The notes beneath the pieces are model-generated. The model had not been told where the DNA came from. It worked only from the letters and a program-made list of their open reading frames with translations, and did not search any database. Below, in pieces: positions 17,605-27,077 of a stretch of DNA of 64,000 nucleotides (within the stretch, counting starts at the first letter, position 1; each line of letters begins with the position of its first letter). Position numbers and translations under genes: made by a program. The DNA is taken from assembly GCA_050299855.1 (NCBI GenBank), contig JBNKWQ010000018.1, positions 124,001 through 188,000 on the forward strand. The letters are read 5' to 3'. This DNA comes from Hahella sp050299855. Lineage in GTDB: Bacteria; Pseudomonadota; Gammaproteobacteria; Pseudomonadales; Oleiphilaceae.

Positions 17605-18498
17605 TCATTCCTTGAGTAGCTGAAGGATGCTGGAAAAGTCCAGAGTACCGTTGCCCTTACTTTGGTGCAGTTGATACAGCGATTTCGCCACTGCACCCAA
17701 TGGCGTGGATGATTGAGTCTGGATCGCGGCCTCCTGTGCCAGGCCCAGGTCCTTATTCATCAAGTGAGTGGCGAAGCCTCCTTCATAGGCTCTCGATGCC
17801 GGAGCCTGTTTCATGACGCCAGGATAAGGATTGTAGACTTCCAGTGACCAGTTTTTACCGGAGCTTTTCAACATGATCTCAGACAGTACCTGTGGGTCCA
17901 GGCCCAGATTGACGCCCAGGTTCAGCGCCTCGGAAGTCCCTATCATATGTACTGCCAACAGCATGTTATTACAGATTTTGGCCGCCTGGCCGGCGCCATA
18001 GCTGCCAGCATGGAATATGTTTTTGCCCATGGCACTCAAGACAGGATGGACCTGTTTCAGTGCACTGTCCTCGCCTCCGACGATAAATGTCAGTGTTCCG
18101 GCTTGGGCCCCGGCAGTGCCACCGGATACGGGTGCGTCGAGCATCTGGAAGCCTTTGTCAGTAGCTACTTTGGCAATTCGACGGCTGGCTTCCGGTGCAA
18201 TAGTTGAGCTGTCGATTAATAAAGGAAACAGGGATCTGGCAGCTAACTGTGCCAGCAAGCCTTTTTCACCCAGATAGACGGCTTCAGAATGTTCACTGGC
18301 GGGTAACATGGTAATGACGATGTCAACGTTGGTTGCGGCCACCAGAGCTGAATCCGCAATAACTGCCCCAGCCTTGCCTACTTCATGTAAGGGCTCCGTC
18401 ACCAGATCATAGATTTGTAGTGAATAGCCTGCCTGCAGCAGGTTCATGGCCATGGGTTTGCCCATATGGCCCAAGCCGATAAAGCCGATCTTAGTCAT
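17605..18498 (-). CDS. mmsB: 3-hydroxyisobutyrate dehydrogenase
   Basis: This 297-residue NAD-dependent dehydrogenase opens with the Rossmann motif GFIGLGHMGKPMA, followed by DAPVSGGTAGA (substrate binding) and GAGQAAKICNNMLL with the catalytic Lys. It oxidises 3-hydroxyisobutyrate to methylmalonate semialdehyde in valine catabolism. It is the last gene of a five-gene operon, 34 nt after the 3-hydroxyisobutyryl-CoA hydrolase, and its product feeds the first gene's enzyme, MmsA. Confidence 0.95.
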   Translation of the reverse strand: MTKIGFIGLGHMGKPMAMNLLQAGYSLQIYDLVTEPLHEVGKAGAVIADSALVAATNVDIVITMLPASEHSEAVYLGEKGLLAQLAARSLFPLLIDSSTIAPEASRRIAKVATDKGFQMLDAPVSGGTAGAQAGTLTFIVGGEDSALKQVHPVLSAMGKNIFHAGSYGAGQAAKICNNMLLAVHMIGTSEALNLGVNLGLDPQVLSEIMLKSSGKNWSLEVYNPYPGVMKQAPASRAYEGGFATHLMNKDLGLAQEAAIQTQSSTPLGAVAKSLYQLHQSKGNGTLDFSSILQLLKE

Positions 18499-18532
18499 GG
18501 TCTGTCTCCTGTGTGGTTGTCAGGTGATGGAG

Positions 18533-19654
18533 CTAATGAGCAGACAAATCCTGTAAGGGGTGCTTTTCCCAGGGCGGTTCATACATTTGCGCGAGAGCAT
18601 CTTCCGGTACCTCTCCGATAGTGCCGAATCGCCACTTCGGCTGCCTGTCTTTGTCTACCAGCAAAGCCCTGATGCCTTCCTGGAAATCGCCAGCACGGGT
18701 GGATTGTACCGCCAGCACAAGTTCCTGCTGGAAGACCTCCGGCAAGCTTAGCTTTTTGCCCTGCTGAATTTGTCGCCAGACAATGTGCAACGAGATGGGA
18801 CAGGCTGCGACCAGAGCTTCCTGAGACTTTCGGAACCATTGATCCTGCGCTGGCAGGGCAAGGATAGAATCAACCACTTCCACTAGCGATTGCCCCTGGG
18901 TGACCTGCCGAATCAGGCCCCGATGCTCGGCAATCTGCCCAAGCGGTAACTGTGATTTATGCTGCTCTTGCCAGGAACGCAACAACTGGGTAATGCGTGT
19001 GTGATTAGTTTCCCCTGTGGTCCAGGGCAATCTCGTCAGCGCTTCCAGGAGAGCTCCTTTCTGGCTACTGGGAAGGAAGTGATCCGCCCAGCCGACCTCC
19101 AGTGCGTCGCCGGCATTGCAATGGGCACCGGTGAGCCCGAGATAGAGCCCGATGCCTGTACTCATATGGCTTAAAAACCAGGTGGCACCGACATCCGGAA
19201 ACAAGCCTATGGTCACTTCAGGCATAGCAACCCTGGATTGCTCCGTTACCAGGCGATGGCTGGCTCCGGTCATCAGCCCCATGCCGCCTCCCATGACCAC
19301 TCCGTGACCCCAGCAAATGATGGGTTTTGGATAGCTGTGGATGAGGTAATCCAGTCGATATTCCAGGTTGAAAAAACGCTCGGCAAAGGGATTAGGACCC
19401 TGCGGATGTTCGCACATGGATTGGTAGAGATGGATGAGGTCCCCCCCAGCGCAGAATGCCCGGTCGCCACTGCCTTCTAACCAGATAAAAGCGACATCCG
19501 CATCATTCCGCCACTGCTTCAGAGCGTTGGTCATAACTTCGATCATCGGCAAAGACAATGCATTGAGGTTGTTGGGGTTATTCAGACAGATATACCCCAT
19601 CTTCTTGCCGTTATTGCAGGGACGCTGCTCTACCAAAGCGACTGGGTTGCTCAT
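18533..19654 (-). CDS. 3-hydroxyisobutyryl-CoA hydrolase (crotonase family)
   Basis: This 373-residue protein is longer than ordinary enoyl-CoA hydratases and carries the HIBCH-type blocks FCAGGDLIHLY, GHGVVMGGGMGLMTG and MPEVTIGLFPDVGATWFLS, where the Glu and Asp are the catalytic pair of hydrolases. It releases free 3-hydroxyisobutyrate from its CoA ester, which MmsB then oxidises. It lies between the hydratase and mmsB genes in pathway order, which settles the function better than similarity alone. Confidence 0.92.
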   Translation of the reverse strand: MSNPVALVEQRPCNNGKKMGYICLNNPNNLNALSLPMIEVMTNALKQWRNDADVAFIWLEGSGDRAFCAGGDLIHLYQSMCEHPQGPNPFAERFFNLEYRLDYLIHSYPKPIICWGHGVVMGGGMGLMTGASHRLVTEQSRVAMPEVTIGLFPDVGATWFLSHMSTGIGLYLGLTGAHCNAGDALEVGWADHFLPSSQKGALLEALTRLPWTTGETNHTRITQLLRSWQEQHKSQLPLGQIAEHRGLIRQVTQGQSLVEVVDSILALPAQDQWFRKSQEALVAACPISLHIVWRQIQQGKKLSLPEVFQQELVLAVQSTRAGDFQEGIRALLVDKDRQPKWRFGTIGEVPEDALAQMYEPPWEKHPLQDLSAH

Positions 19655-19729
19655 AGTGATAACGCTTCTCCTTTAATATTAATAATGCCTAATATCAGTG
19701 ATGCATTTTCCAATCTCCATGAATCCTTA

Positions 19730-20512
19730 CTACTGGTTCTTCCACGTGGGTGAGCGTTTCTGCAGAAAGGCATTCACTCCTTCCTGCTGGTCCTCTGTAT
19801 CGAACAGGTCTACAAATAATTCCCGCTCAACCGGCAGCGCCTGGCATAGTGGGGCGCTGCGGGCAGACTGGATTAACCTCTTGCAGGAGGTGACGGCCGC
19901 AGGACTTTGTCCGGCCACTTTCTCAGCCCATTCCATTGCGGTTTCCAGTGACTTACCTTTACCCGTCACATGTTCCACCAGGCCTATGGCTATAGCGGTA
20001 GCAGCATCAATGCGTTCACCCAACAGGATCATTCGTTTCGCCCAACCTTCTCCCACCAACCAGGGTAGATTTTGGGTGCCGCCCGCACAGGGCAGCAGGC
20101 CGACGCTGGCCTCGGGTAGAGCCATTTTGGCCTGCTCCTCGGCAATACGCAGATCACAAGCCAGCGCGCACTCCAGTCCTCCGCCCATGGCATAGCCATT
20201 GATGGCGGCTATAGAAACACCGCGATATTGGCTGAGGGTTTCAAAAGCATCACCAAAGCTCCTGGCCATTTGCCTGGCCTGGGCCTTATCGCCGTCGGCA
20301 AACAGGTTGAGATCTGCCCCTGCGGAAAAGAACTTATCTCCCTCACCGGTGATGACCAGAGCGTAAATATCCTTGCGCTCATTCAAATGGGAGACCAGTC
20401 GTTTGAGTTCTGCCAGGCTTTGTTCATCCCAGGTGTTGGCCGGAGGATGGTTAATGGTTATCAATGCAGTGTGTTGAACGTATTCCAGACGAAGTTTTTC
20501 ATTTCCGCTCAT
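19730..20512 (-). CDS. Enoyl-CoA hydratase (methacrylyl-CoA hydratase in context)
   Basis: This 260-residue crotonase has both catalytic Glu residues, in GGGLECALACD and LPEASVGLLPCAGGTQ. In this operon the expected reaction is hydration of methacrylyl-CoA to 3-hydroxyisobutyryl-CoA. Its ATG overlaps the stop of the acyl-CoA dehydrogenase by one base (TGATG), so translation is coupled. A broader role in fatty-acid oxidation cannot be excluded. Confidence 0.92.
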   Translation of the reverse strand: MSGNEKLRLEYVQHTALITINHPPANTWDEQSLAELKRLVSHLNERKDIYALVITGEGDKFFSAGADLNLFADGDKAQARQMARSFGDAFETLSQYRGVSIAAINGYAMGGGLECALACDLRIAEEQAKMALPEASVGLLPCAGGTQNLPWLVGEGWAKRMILLGERIDAATAIAIGLVEHVTGKGKSLETAMEWAEKVAGQSPAAVTSCKRLIQSARSAPLCQALPVERELFVDLFDTEDQQEGVNAFLQKRSPTWKNQ

Positions 20513-21672
20513 CAGCGAATAACCTCCAGACTGTGTTCAAGTAAAATTCTGCGGGCAATAATCAAACGCATAATCTCATTGGTGCCTTCAAGGATCTGGT
20601 GAACACGGCTGTCCCTGACAAAGCGCTCCAGCGGGTATTCCCGAATATAGCCATAACCTCCGTGGAGTTGCAGTGCCTCATTGCAAATGGTAAAGCCGGC
20701 ATCGGTGGCAAAGCGTTTGGCCATCGCACTATAGGTCGATGCCTCAGGGTCCGCCTGATCGAGCTTGAAAGCGGCCAGGCGAACCATCTGCCGGGCGGCC
20801 ACCAGTTCTGTTGCCATGTCTGCGAGTTTGAACTGCAGAGCCTGGAACTCTGCCAGGGCCTTACCAAACTGCTGCCGCTGCAGTAAATAGGCGCGGGCAG
20901 TTTCCAGTGCCGCCTGGGCAGTACCAACGGAACAGGTGGCAATATTGATGCGGCCTCCGTCCAATCCTTTCATAGCGATGGTAAAGCCTTCGCCTTCTTC
21001 ACCCAGGCGGTAATCCAAGGGCACTGATACTTTGTCGAAGGTGATGGCACGGGTGGGCTGGCAGTTCCAGCCCATCTTTTCTTCTTTACGGCCGTAGCTG
21101 ATGCCTGATAAATCTGCCGGCACAAAAAACGCAGAAACACCTTTAGGGCCCGGAACGCCGGTACGCGCCATGACGACCAGTACTTCGGTGCTGCCAGCGC
21201 CAGAGATAAACATCTTGCTGCCAGTGAGTTCATAAGTGCTGCCGTTGCGAATGGCAGTTGTGCGCAGGGAGGCGGCGTCTGAACCTGAGCCCGGTTCTGT
21301 CAGGCAATAGGAAGACAGATGTTCGCCGGTAATCAGTTTCGGTAGCCACTGGTGAAGAACCTTACCCTGGCCGAAGCTGGCGATCATCCAGGTCGCCATA
21401 TTGTGGATAGTGATATAGGACGTGGTGGCGGTACATCCTCGGGCTAATTCTTCAATAATGATGGAACTGTCTAGACGTGACAGGCCCATGCCCCCCAACC
21501 TAGCCGGGGTATATAGCGAGAGAAAGCCCATTTCACCCGCCTTGCGAATGGTTTCCAGCGGAAAATGCGCACTGGCATCCCACTCAGCCGCATGGGGGAG
21601 TAACTCTTTTTCAGCAAACTGGCGTGCACTGGTGGCATAACTTTGCTGTTCTTCAGATAAGTTAAAATCCAT
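20512..21672 (-). CDS. Acyl-CoA dehydrogenase (isobutyryl-CoA dehydrogenase in context)
   Basis: This 386-residue flavoprotein has the acyl-CoA dehydrogenase signatures CLTEPGSGSDAA, QFGKALAEFQALQFKLADM and LHGGYGYIREYPLERFVRD, and ends with ILEGTNEIMRL, whose Glu is at the usual catalytic position. It would oxidise isobutyryl-CoA to methacrylyl-CoA, passing electrons to ETF. It is overlapped by the hydratase gene and follows mmsA by 57 nt. Confidence 0.92.
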   Translation of the reverse strand: MDFNLSEEQQSYATSARQFAEKELLPHAAEWDASAHFPLETIRKAGEMGFLSLYTPARLGGMGLSRLDSSIIIEELARGCTATTSYITIHNMATWMIASFGQGKVLHQWLPKLITGEHLSSYCLTEPGSGSDAASLRTTAIRNGSTYELTGSKMFISGAGSTEVLVVMARTGVPGPKGVSAFFVPADLSGISYGRKEEKMGWNCQPTRAITFDKVSVPLDYRLGEEGEGFTIAMKGLDGGRINIATCSVGTAQAALETARAYLLQRQQFGKALAEFQALQFKLADMATELVAARQMVRLAAFKLDQADPEASTYSAMAKRFATDAGFTICNEALQLHGGYGYIREYPLERFVRDSRVHQILEGTNEIMRLIIARRILLEHSLEVIR

Positions 21673-21729
21673 AACGCTCCCTATTCACTACAGCCCGTGA
21701 ATGGCTTCGGCACTGGCCACCGGACCAGA

Positions 21730-23226
21730 TTAACGCATCTGAATGGTCAGGTTCGGACCTTGCACCTCTTCGCCGTGATGGAACCAGCGACTGATCACGG
21801 TCTTGGTTTCAGTGTAGAAGCGTACCGCCTGTTTGCCATAAGCATGCTGGTCGCCGTAGAAGGAATTACGCCAGCCGGTAAAGGAAAAAAACGGCAGCGG
21901 TACGGGAATGGGCACATTAATTCCCACCTGTCCTACCAATACATTGCGTTGAAAATGTCGGGCTGCTCCACCGGAATTGGTAAATAACGAGGTGCCGTTA
22001 CCGTAAGGATTGTCGTTGATTAGCTCCAATGCCTCCTCCAGTGTGTCCACCTGCAGGGCCAGCAGCACCGGGCCAAAGATTTCCTCCTGGTAAATGGACA
22101 TCTCCGGAGTGACTTCGCTGAACAATGTCGGCCCCAGCCAGTTACCGTCCGGGTGATTGGTATGGGTATAGTTCGAACCATCCAGCAGGCAGGCAGCCCC
22201 TTCGGTTTTGCCTTGTTGAATAAGGGCTAGCACTCGTTCTTTGGCGGCAGTGCTGATTAATGGACCGAACCCAGCGTCTTCTTCATTCCAGAGTCCGGGT
22301 TTGATCTCTGCCATGGCCTTGGCGAGGTCAGGCAGCCAGGCTTTGGACTCACCGACAAAAACCGCCACTGAAATGGCCATGCAACGCTGTCCGGCAGCTC
22401 CTATGGAAGCCCCGACCAGGTGGGATATAACTTGGCTCTTGTCCGCATCCGGCATGATGACCATGTGGTTTTTAGCGCCGGTCATGCACTGCACTCTTTT
22501 CAGGTGCTGGGTGCCGGTGCGGTAGATATGCTGGCCAACGCGGGCGGAGCCGACGAAGGAAATCGCCCGTATATCGTCATGGGTAATCAGCTGGTCGACC
22601 TGTTCACGATCTCCGTGAATCACTTGCAGGACGCCTTTGGGAAAGCCGGAATCCTGGAACAATTCAGCAATCTGGACCGGTGTCAGAGGGTCTTGTTCTG
22701 AGGGTTTGAGGACAAAGGTATTACCGCAGGCCAGGGCGAGGGGGAACATCCACAAGGGAATCATGGCCGGAAAATTGAAAGGGGTAACACCTGCGCATAC
22801 ACCCAATGGTTGTAGATAGGAGCTGGTATCAATATCCCGGGCAATGTTCTCCACTGTTTCCCCCATCATCAGGCTGGGGATATTACAGGCGTGCTCCACG
22901 ACTTCAATACCGCGCCAGACGTCACCTTTGGCATCGGCGAAAATCTTGCCGGTTTCCTGGCTCAGCGTTTCGGCGATATCGTCCTGATGATTTTTGAGGC
23001 GCTGGCAGAAATTCATCATCAGCCGGGCGCGTTCCGGTACGGGGATATCCCGCCAGGTCTGAAAAGCAGCCTTAGCACTGGCAATGGCCTGATCCACTTC
23101 TGTAGATGTCGCACAGGGTACCTGGGCCAGGGTAAGCTGGGTGGCGGGGTTGATGTTGGGTATAGTGCGGGTTGTCTTGCTTTCGACGAAACTACCGTCG
23201 ATAAACATGGGGACTGTGTGAGACAT
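21730..23226 (-). CDS. mmsA: Methylmalonate-semialdehyde dehydrogenase (CoA-acylating)
   Basis: This 498-residue aldehyde dehydrogenase of the MmsA type has the nucleophilic Cys in AAGQRCMAISVAV, the family block GVTPFNFPAMIPLWMFP, and TGWRNSFYGDQHAYG near the C-terminus. It converts methylmalonate semialdehyde to propionyl-CoA, the last valine-specific step. It is the promoter-proximal gene of the operon (mmsA, dehydrogenase, hydratase, hydrolase, mmsB). No regulator gene such as mmsR is adjacent. The 322-bp gap between it and the small gene's stop at 23549 holds the promoter, but I could not identify it. Confidence 0.96.
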   Translation of the reverse strand: MSHTVPMFIDGSFVESKTTRTIPNINPATQLTLAQVPCATSTEVDQAIASAKAAFQTWRDIPVPERARLMMNFCQRLKNHQDDIAETLSQETGKIFADAKGDVWRGIEVVEHACNIPSLMMGETVENIARDIDTSSYLQPLGVCAGVTPFNFPAMIPLWMFPLALACGNTFVLKPSEQDPLTPVQIAELFQDSGFPKGVLQVIHGDREQVDQLITHDDIRAISFVGSARVGQHIYRTGTQHLKRVQCMTGAKNHMVIMPDADKSQVISHLVGASIGAAGQRCMAISVAVFVGESKAWLPDLAKAMAEIKPGLWNEEDAGFGPLISTAAKERVLALIQQGKTEGAACLLDGSNYTHTNHPDGNWLGPTLFSEVTPEMSIYQEEIFGPVLLALQVDTLEEALELINDNPYGNGTSLFTNSGGAARHFQRNVLVGQVGINVPIPVPLPFFSFTGWRNSFYGDQHAYGKQAVRFYTETKTVISRWFHHGEEVQGPNLTIQMR

Positions 23227-23490
23227 ATCGGGCTCCCTTGCTATTGTTTTCGGTTACAAAACTCACGTCAGGTCGCAAAATCTGGTTCACTTTGGATTGA
23301 TAATACGCTCGTTCGCCAAAAGCTGCATCTGCGGCGGACAAGCGAGCAAATCGAGAATTCAGGAATGGAAATTGATGTTGGCGGTAACGGTTGGAAAAGA
23401 TAGGGATATATATAAAGGCGGCTGACGAAGTGAGCAAGATGGAGGGTTCAGCCGCCCTTAGTATCGAATAAGCTTTTAATAGTTAATTAT

Positions 23491-23560
23491 ATGCATCAGC
23501 GTCAAACTATATGCATCAGCGTTAAACTATAGGCATCAAAGTCAATCTCTAAGCATCCGC
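23491..23560. repeat. Tandem 20-bp repeats spanning the end of a small gene
   Basis: Units of 20 bp start at 23491, 23511, 23531 and (partial) 23551. The first two, ATGCATCAGCGTCAAACTAT and its one-base variant, are almost identical; the third is diverged. Read on the minus strand, the partial fourth unit is the last codons and stop of the 53-residue gene, and the others follow it like duplicated copies of its gene end. Confidence 0.85.
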
Positions 23561-23710
23561 CAAAGAGTTATCGGCCTCTGCATTTTGTGCATCGCGACGC
23601 GCAATGGCACGGGCAATCAGATAATTGAACAGGCTGCGGGCGCTGTAGGTGATGCCGATCAATACCAGGCCTGCGGCTAATGTCGATTCGATAGGTGCTT
23701 CCAGTAACAT
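23549..23710 (-). CDS. Small membrane protein, 53 residues
   Basis: This frame is short but has strong coding support: ATG at 23710 with AGGAG 7 nt upstream. It encodes MLLEAPIESTLAAGLVLIGI, continues with TYSARSLFNYLIARAIARRD, and ends in a short polar tail. One amphipathic or transmembrane helix (about 8-38) followed by a basic segment suggests an inner-membrane peptide. I do not recognise the family. Tandem 20-bp repeats begin at its stop codon. It stands alone between the valine operon and elyC. Confidence 0.75.
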   Translation of the reverse strand: MLLEAPIESTLAAGLVLIGITYSARSLFNYLIARAIARRDAQNAEADNSLADA

Positions 23711-23924
23711 GTTGAACTCCTGATAACTTTAAGAAAACTATGATTAGTTCACTGCTACCATCAAACTAATCACAGGCTTCTTTGGTCGCCTCAGGAGGTG
23801 GAAAAGCTAGTCAAACATGTGTTTGAAAAAGCGGTCGCAGAATATATAAATCGGGTCGTTTTAGCAACCCGACTGTTTGTTAATAATTGCAAATAAATAC
23901 ATACATAGGTAGGGGCAGTGTTGG

Positions 23925-24686
23925 GTGGGTGAATTTTTGTTTTATTTGAAGAAAATTATAGGGTCCTGGATCAAGCCATTGCCGCTGTCCGTATTGCTGA
24001 TGCTCATTGGAGGATTGCTGCTGTGGCGCCAGCGCCAACGTTGGGGGAGGCGCTGTCTGGCGACCGGAGTAGCACTACTGCTGCTTTTCAGTAACGGCTG
24101 GGTTGCCCAGAAACTGGTAGCTCCGCTGGAGCAATGGTACCCCCAGTATCAGGGGCAAACTGTAGACTACATCCTGGTGTTAGGAGGCCTTCATCATTCT
24201 GCTGACAATATCCCCTCTTCAAGTATATTAGAACGGGATACCTTACACCGCCTGATCGAAGGGTTGCGAATAGCGCGGCTGAACCCAGGGGCGAAACTGA
24301 TTCTCTCGGGTTATGCGTTTGATGACGATATATCCAACGCCGAAGCCTACCGCCGGGTGGCTCTTTCTCTGGGGGTGGAGCCTGCTCGCCTGCTTCTGAT
24401 GGAAGAGCCCAAAGATACAGGTGAGGAGCTTTCTTCTGTGGCCAAGATTGTCGGGGAGTCACCAATGGCACTGGTCACTTCGGCTTATCATATGCCCCGC
24501 AGTATGGCTCTGGCGCAACATGAACAGTTGGATGCCGTGGCAGCCCCTACCTGGCATCAATATAAACCTGATGATGAACTGGAATTACCGGGTCTGCTAC
24601 CCACGCCCGCGGCCCTGGATATCAGTCAACGGGCGGTGCACGAATATATAGGTATGGTTTGGTATCGCCTGACGGGCAGACTCTGA
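23925..24686 (+). CDS. elyC: ElyC/YdcF-like envelope biogenesis protein (DUF218)
   Basis: This 253-residue protein has two N-terminal membrane helices (about 13-32 and 43-60) and a DUF218 domain with YILVLGGLHHSADN, GLRIARLNPGAKLILSG, EEPKDTGEELSSV and LVTSAYHMPRSM. The whole length and layout match ElyC of Escherichia coli, needed for peptidoglycan/envelope integrity. The GTG start at 23925 yields MGEFLFYLKKIIG, as in ElyC. RBS GGGTGGGT-like sequence is weak. Assignment to ElyC rather than SanA or YdcF rests on the two-helix N-terminus. Confidence 0.85.
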   Translation: MGEFLFYLKKIIGSWIKPLPLSVLLMLIGGLLLWRQRQRWGRRCLATGVALLLLFSNGWVAQKLVAPLEQWYPQYQGQTVDYILVLGGLHHSADNIPSSSILERDTLHRLIEGLRIARLNPGAKLILSGYAFDDDISNAEAYRRVALSLGVEPARLLLMEEPKDTGEELSSVAKIVGESPMALVTSAYHMPRSMALAQHEQLDAVAAPTWHQYKPDDELELPGLLPTPAALDISQRAVHEYIGMVWYRLTGRL

Positions 24687-24828
24687 AGTTTATAGCGGAG
24701 GGAGCCGCCCCGGACTTTCTTAGCGATTTGTTAACCCAACACCTGTTATTCTTGGATAGTCATTCGCCACTCTATGAATGAGTAATTTAAGCTTAGTATC
24801 CATAACACAGTTGTAAAACGGGCCAGAA

Positions 24829-26451
24829 ATGTTCAGCAGGGAATATCGTAATACCCGATTTTTAGTCGTTGATGGCAACACCCAGCTACGAATGGCTCTG
24901 GAAAGGATGCTCAAGTCCTTTGGCGCCTGGTATATCGATCTTGCATCCAACGGGGAAGATGCTATCAGTAAGTGCGAGACCGGTTTGTTTGATGTGGTGA
25001 TATGCGATTACCAACTGCCGGGCCGCAACGGTCAACATGTTCTGGAGGAGCTACGCGAGCGCAAATTTCTCCGCCATACCTCGCTATTTATCATGCTGTC
25101 ATCCGATACCACACGGGAAATGGTGTTGGCTGCTATTGATCATCAGCCAGATGCCTACGTCAATAAGCCGGTGACGGTGGATACGCTAAAACAACGCCTG
25201 GATAGCCTGCTGGTTGACAACGAAGTCTTGTATGACATTAAGCATGCGCTGGACATGGAAAAGTGGTCTGAGGCGATTAACCGGTGTGAGGAAAAAATTG
25301 CCAAGGCCAGCAAATATGCACGCTGGTGTGAAAAAACGGTGGCGGAGCTGTATTTCCAGAGTGGTGAGTATACTGAGTCGATGAGGGTATACCGAAGTGT
25401 GTTGGAAGCTCGGGTGCTGATTTGGGCGCAGGTTGGTGTTGCCCGGGTGCATATGGCTCTGGGTGAATATGAATACGCGGAAGTATTACTTCGGAAAGTC
25501 GTCAATGCAGCCCCCCACTGCCTTGTTGCAGGAGATCTGCTGTCCGAAGTGCTGTTGTCGTTAGGGCGCGGCAAGGAGGCTCAGGAAGTGTTAGTGGAAG
25601 CTGTACGTTTGTCCCCTGCCGCCATACGGCGTCATGCCAGATTAGGCGAAATTAGCTGGAACAACCAGGATATTGACTGCTCTGCGGAGGCATTTCGGAA
25701 TGCCGTCGAACTTGGCAAGATGAGTATCTTTGATGCGCCGGAAAACCATATCGGATTTGCCAGAGGGTTGTGTGAAAAAGCTGAAAGTCTGCCAATGCAG
25801 ATGCGTGAAAGTCATTTGACTCAGGCATTGGAAATACTGGAGAAGACGGCAGAACGTTTTAATCTTCATGAGCATGACCGTTTTCAGTTTGAAGTTACCG
25901 CATCCAAGGCCTATCACTCTGTAAAGGCGATGCCGCAGAGGGATGAGTGCCTACGGCAAGCCGGGTTACTGTTTCAGCGTGTCGGGCATAGCCTATCTAA
26001 GGATAACTTACTGGATTACGGCAAGGTTTTACTGGTCTCAGATAAGGAAATGGAAGCCGAGTCTGTATTTACCCAACTGCAGTTGCTGAATGATCAGGAT
26101 TCGGGACTGTTGCGTAAAATAGACGAATTACGCGACGAACCCGTCAGCCTGGCTGCCAGGCAAAAAGCCGCAGAGTTAAACCATGAAGGTATACAGGCAG
26201 CTGAGACCGATGATCTACATCAAGCGATCGCAATATTTGAAGAGGCGCTGGAATATTCACCCCGACATCCCGCACTCAATCTCAATACGGTGCAGGTGCT
26301 GCTAAAAATTCTTGCCCGGGAACCGGAAAATCTACACTGCAAACAGATAGGCAAGGCGTGTCTGGAACGGTTAGGCAGCTTGAATCCCAACCATAAGCAA
26401 TATCCGCGTTACCAGCACCTGAAATCACGGTTTGAAGCAATAGCTTGCTAG
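24829..26451 (+). CDS. Response-regulator receiver with TPR repeats
   Basis: This 540-residue protein has a REC domain (about 9-128) with phospho-acceptor Asp60 (VVICDYQLPG) and Lys113 (NKPV), but the usual acidic pair before beta-2 is reduced to one (VVDGN, Asp15), so metal binding may be altered. The rest is helical repeats of TPR type (SEAINRCEEKI, SAEAFRNAVELG, LHQAIAIFEEALEYSPRHPAL). REC-TPR proteins of this kind are seen in Pseudomonas and relatives, and they probably dock signalling partners rather than bind DNA. No kinase is adjacent. Confidence 0.88.
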   Translation: MFSREYRNTRFLVVDGNTQLRMALERMLKSFGAWYIDLASNGEDAISKCETGLFDVVICDYQLPGRNGQHVLEELRERKFLRHTSLFIMLSSDTTREMVLAAIDHQPDAYVNKPVTVDTLKQRLDSLLVDNEVLYDIKHALDMEKWSEAINRCEEKIAKASKYARWCEKTVAELYFQSGEYTESMRVYRSVLEARVLIWAQVGVARVHMALGEYEYAEVLLRKVVNAAPHCLVAGDLLSEVLLSLGRGKEAQEVLVEAVRLSPAAIRRHARLGEISWNNQDIDCSAEAFRNAVELGKMSIFDAPENHIGFARGLCEKAESLPMQMRESHLTQALEILEKTAERFNLHEHDRFQFEVTASKAYHSVKAMPQRDECLRQAGLLFQRVGHSLSKDNLLDYGKVLLVSDKEMEAESVFTQLQLLNDQDSGLLRKIDELRDEPVSLAARQKAAELNHEGIQAAETDDLHQAIAIFEEALEYSPRHPALNLNTVQVLLKILAREPENLHCKQIGKACLERLGSLNPNHKQYPRYQHLKSRFEAIAC

Positions 26452-26666
26452 AGGTGGTAAAACCTTACAAGCGGCCTGATCTTGGTGACTAACATGCCGG
26501 TAGGCTGGCAATAGTTATTCAGGCGATGCCGAAACCGCAATAGGCTCTAGTGGCATGAATCCAGCTGTGATATAAAAGTGGGGCCGTGAATTCTGAGTCT
26601 TCTCACCTGGTAGCAAATAAGTGCATACGAGGGAGGAGAAAAATCAACATTTAGTATGGATCTATT

Positions 26667-26987
26667 ATGAAACTGATGAAGAGTGTTGCCCTGGTGTTTG
26701 CCGCCAGTACCTTAATGAGCGTAGTCAGTGTTGCCAATGCTGGTGATGCTGCAGCCGGTAAAGCAAAAGCCGCCGTTTGTGCCGCATGCCATGGTGCCAA
26801 TGGTAAGGCTACTATTCCTACTTACCCGAACCTGGCCGGCCAGAATGAAATGTATATTGTTGAGGCCCTAAAGGCATACCGCGCCAAGAACCGCACCGGC
26901 GGTCAGGCTGTGATCATGCAGGGGCAAGCGGCGGCGCTGTCTGATGACGATATTGCCAATCTGGCGGCTCACTTCTCGAGCCTTTAA
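26667..26987 (+). CDS. Class I cytochrome c (c5/c553-like), periplasmic
   Basis: This 106-residue protein has a signal peptide (cleavage after SVANA, residue 25), one haem motif CAACH (38-42), and a probable distal ligand Met83 (VIMQGQAAAL). The single domain with PNLAGQNEMYIVEALKAYR is typical of cytochrome c553/c5-like electron carriers. It is monocistronic: a strong terminator follows at 27011. It would shuttle electrons in the periplasm to a terminal oxidase. Confidence 0.93.
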   Translation: MKLMKSVALVFAASTLMSVVSVANAGDAAAGKAKAAVCAACHGANGKATIPTYPNLAGQNEMYIVEALKAYRAKNRTGGQAVIMQGQAAALSDDDIANLAAHFSSL

Positions 26988-27010
26988 GCAGCCAAAGTTT
27001 TAAATTCAGA

Positions 27011-27045
27011 ATCATGCAGGAGCTCTTCTCCTGCATGATTTTTTT
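27011..27045 (+). terminator. Rho-independent terminator of the cytochrome c gene
   Basis: ATCATGCAGGA (27011-27021) pairs perfectly with TCCTGCATGAT (27029-27039) over a 7-nt loop and runs into TTTTTTT. It lies 24 nt after the stop. Confidence 0.95.
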
Positions 27046-27077
27046 ATGCCTTTGCTAAAGGGCTATCTTTTTGGCAT

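Noticed and set aside
23491..23560. CRISPR array
   Set aside because: The 20-bp units are directly adjacent without spacers; this is a plain tandem repeat.
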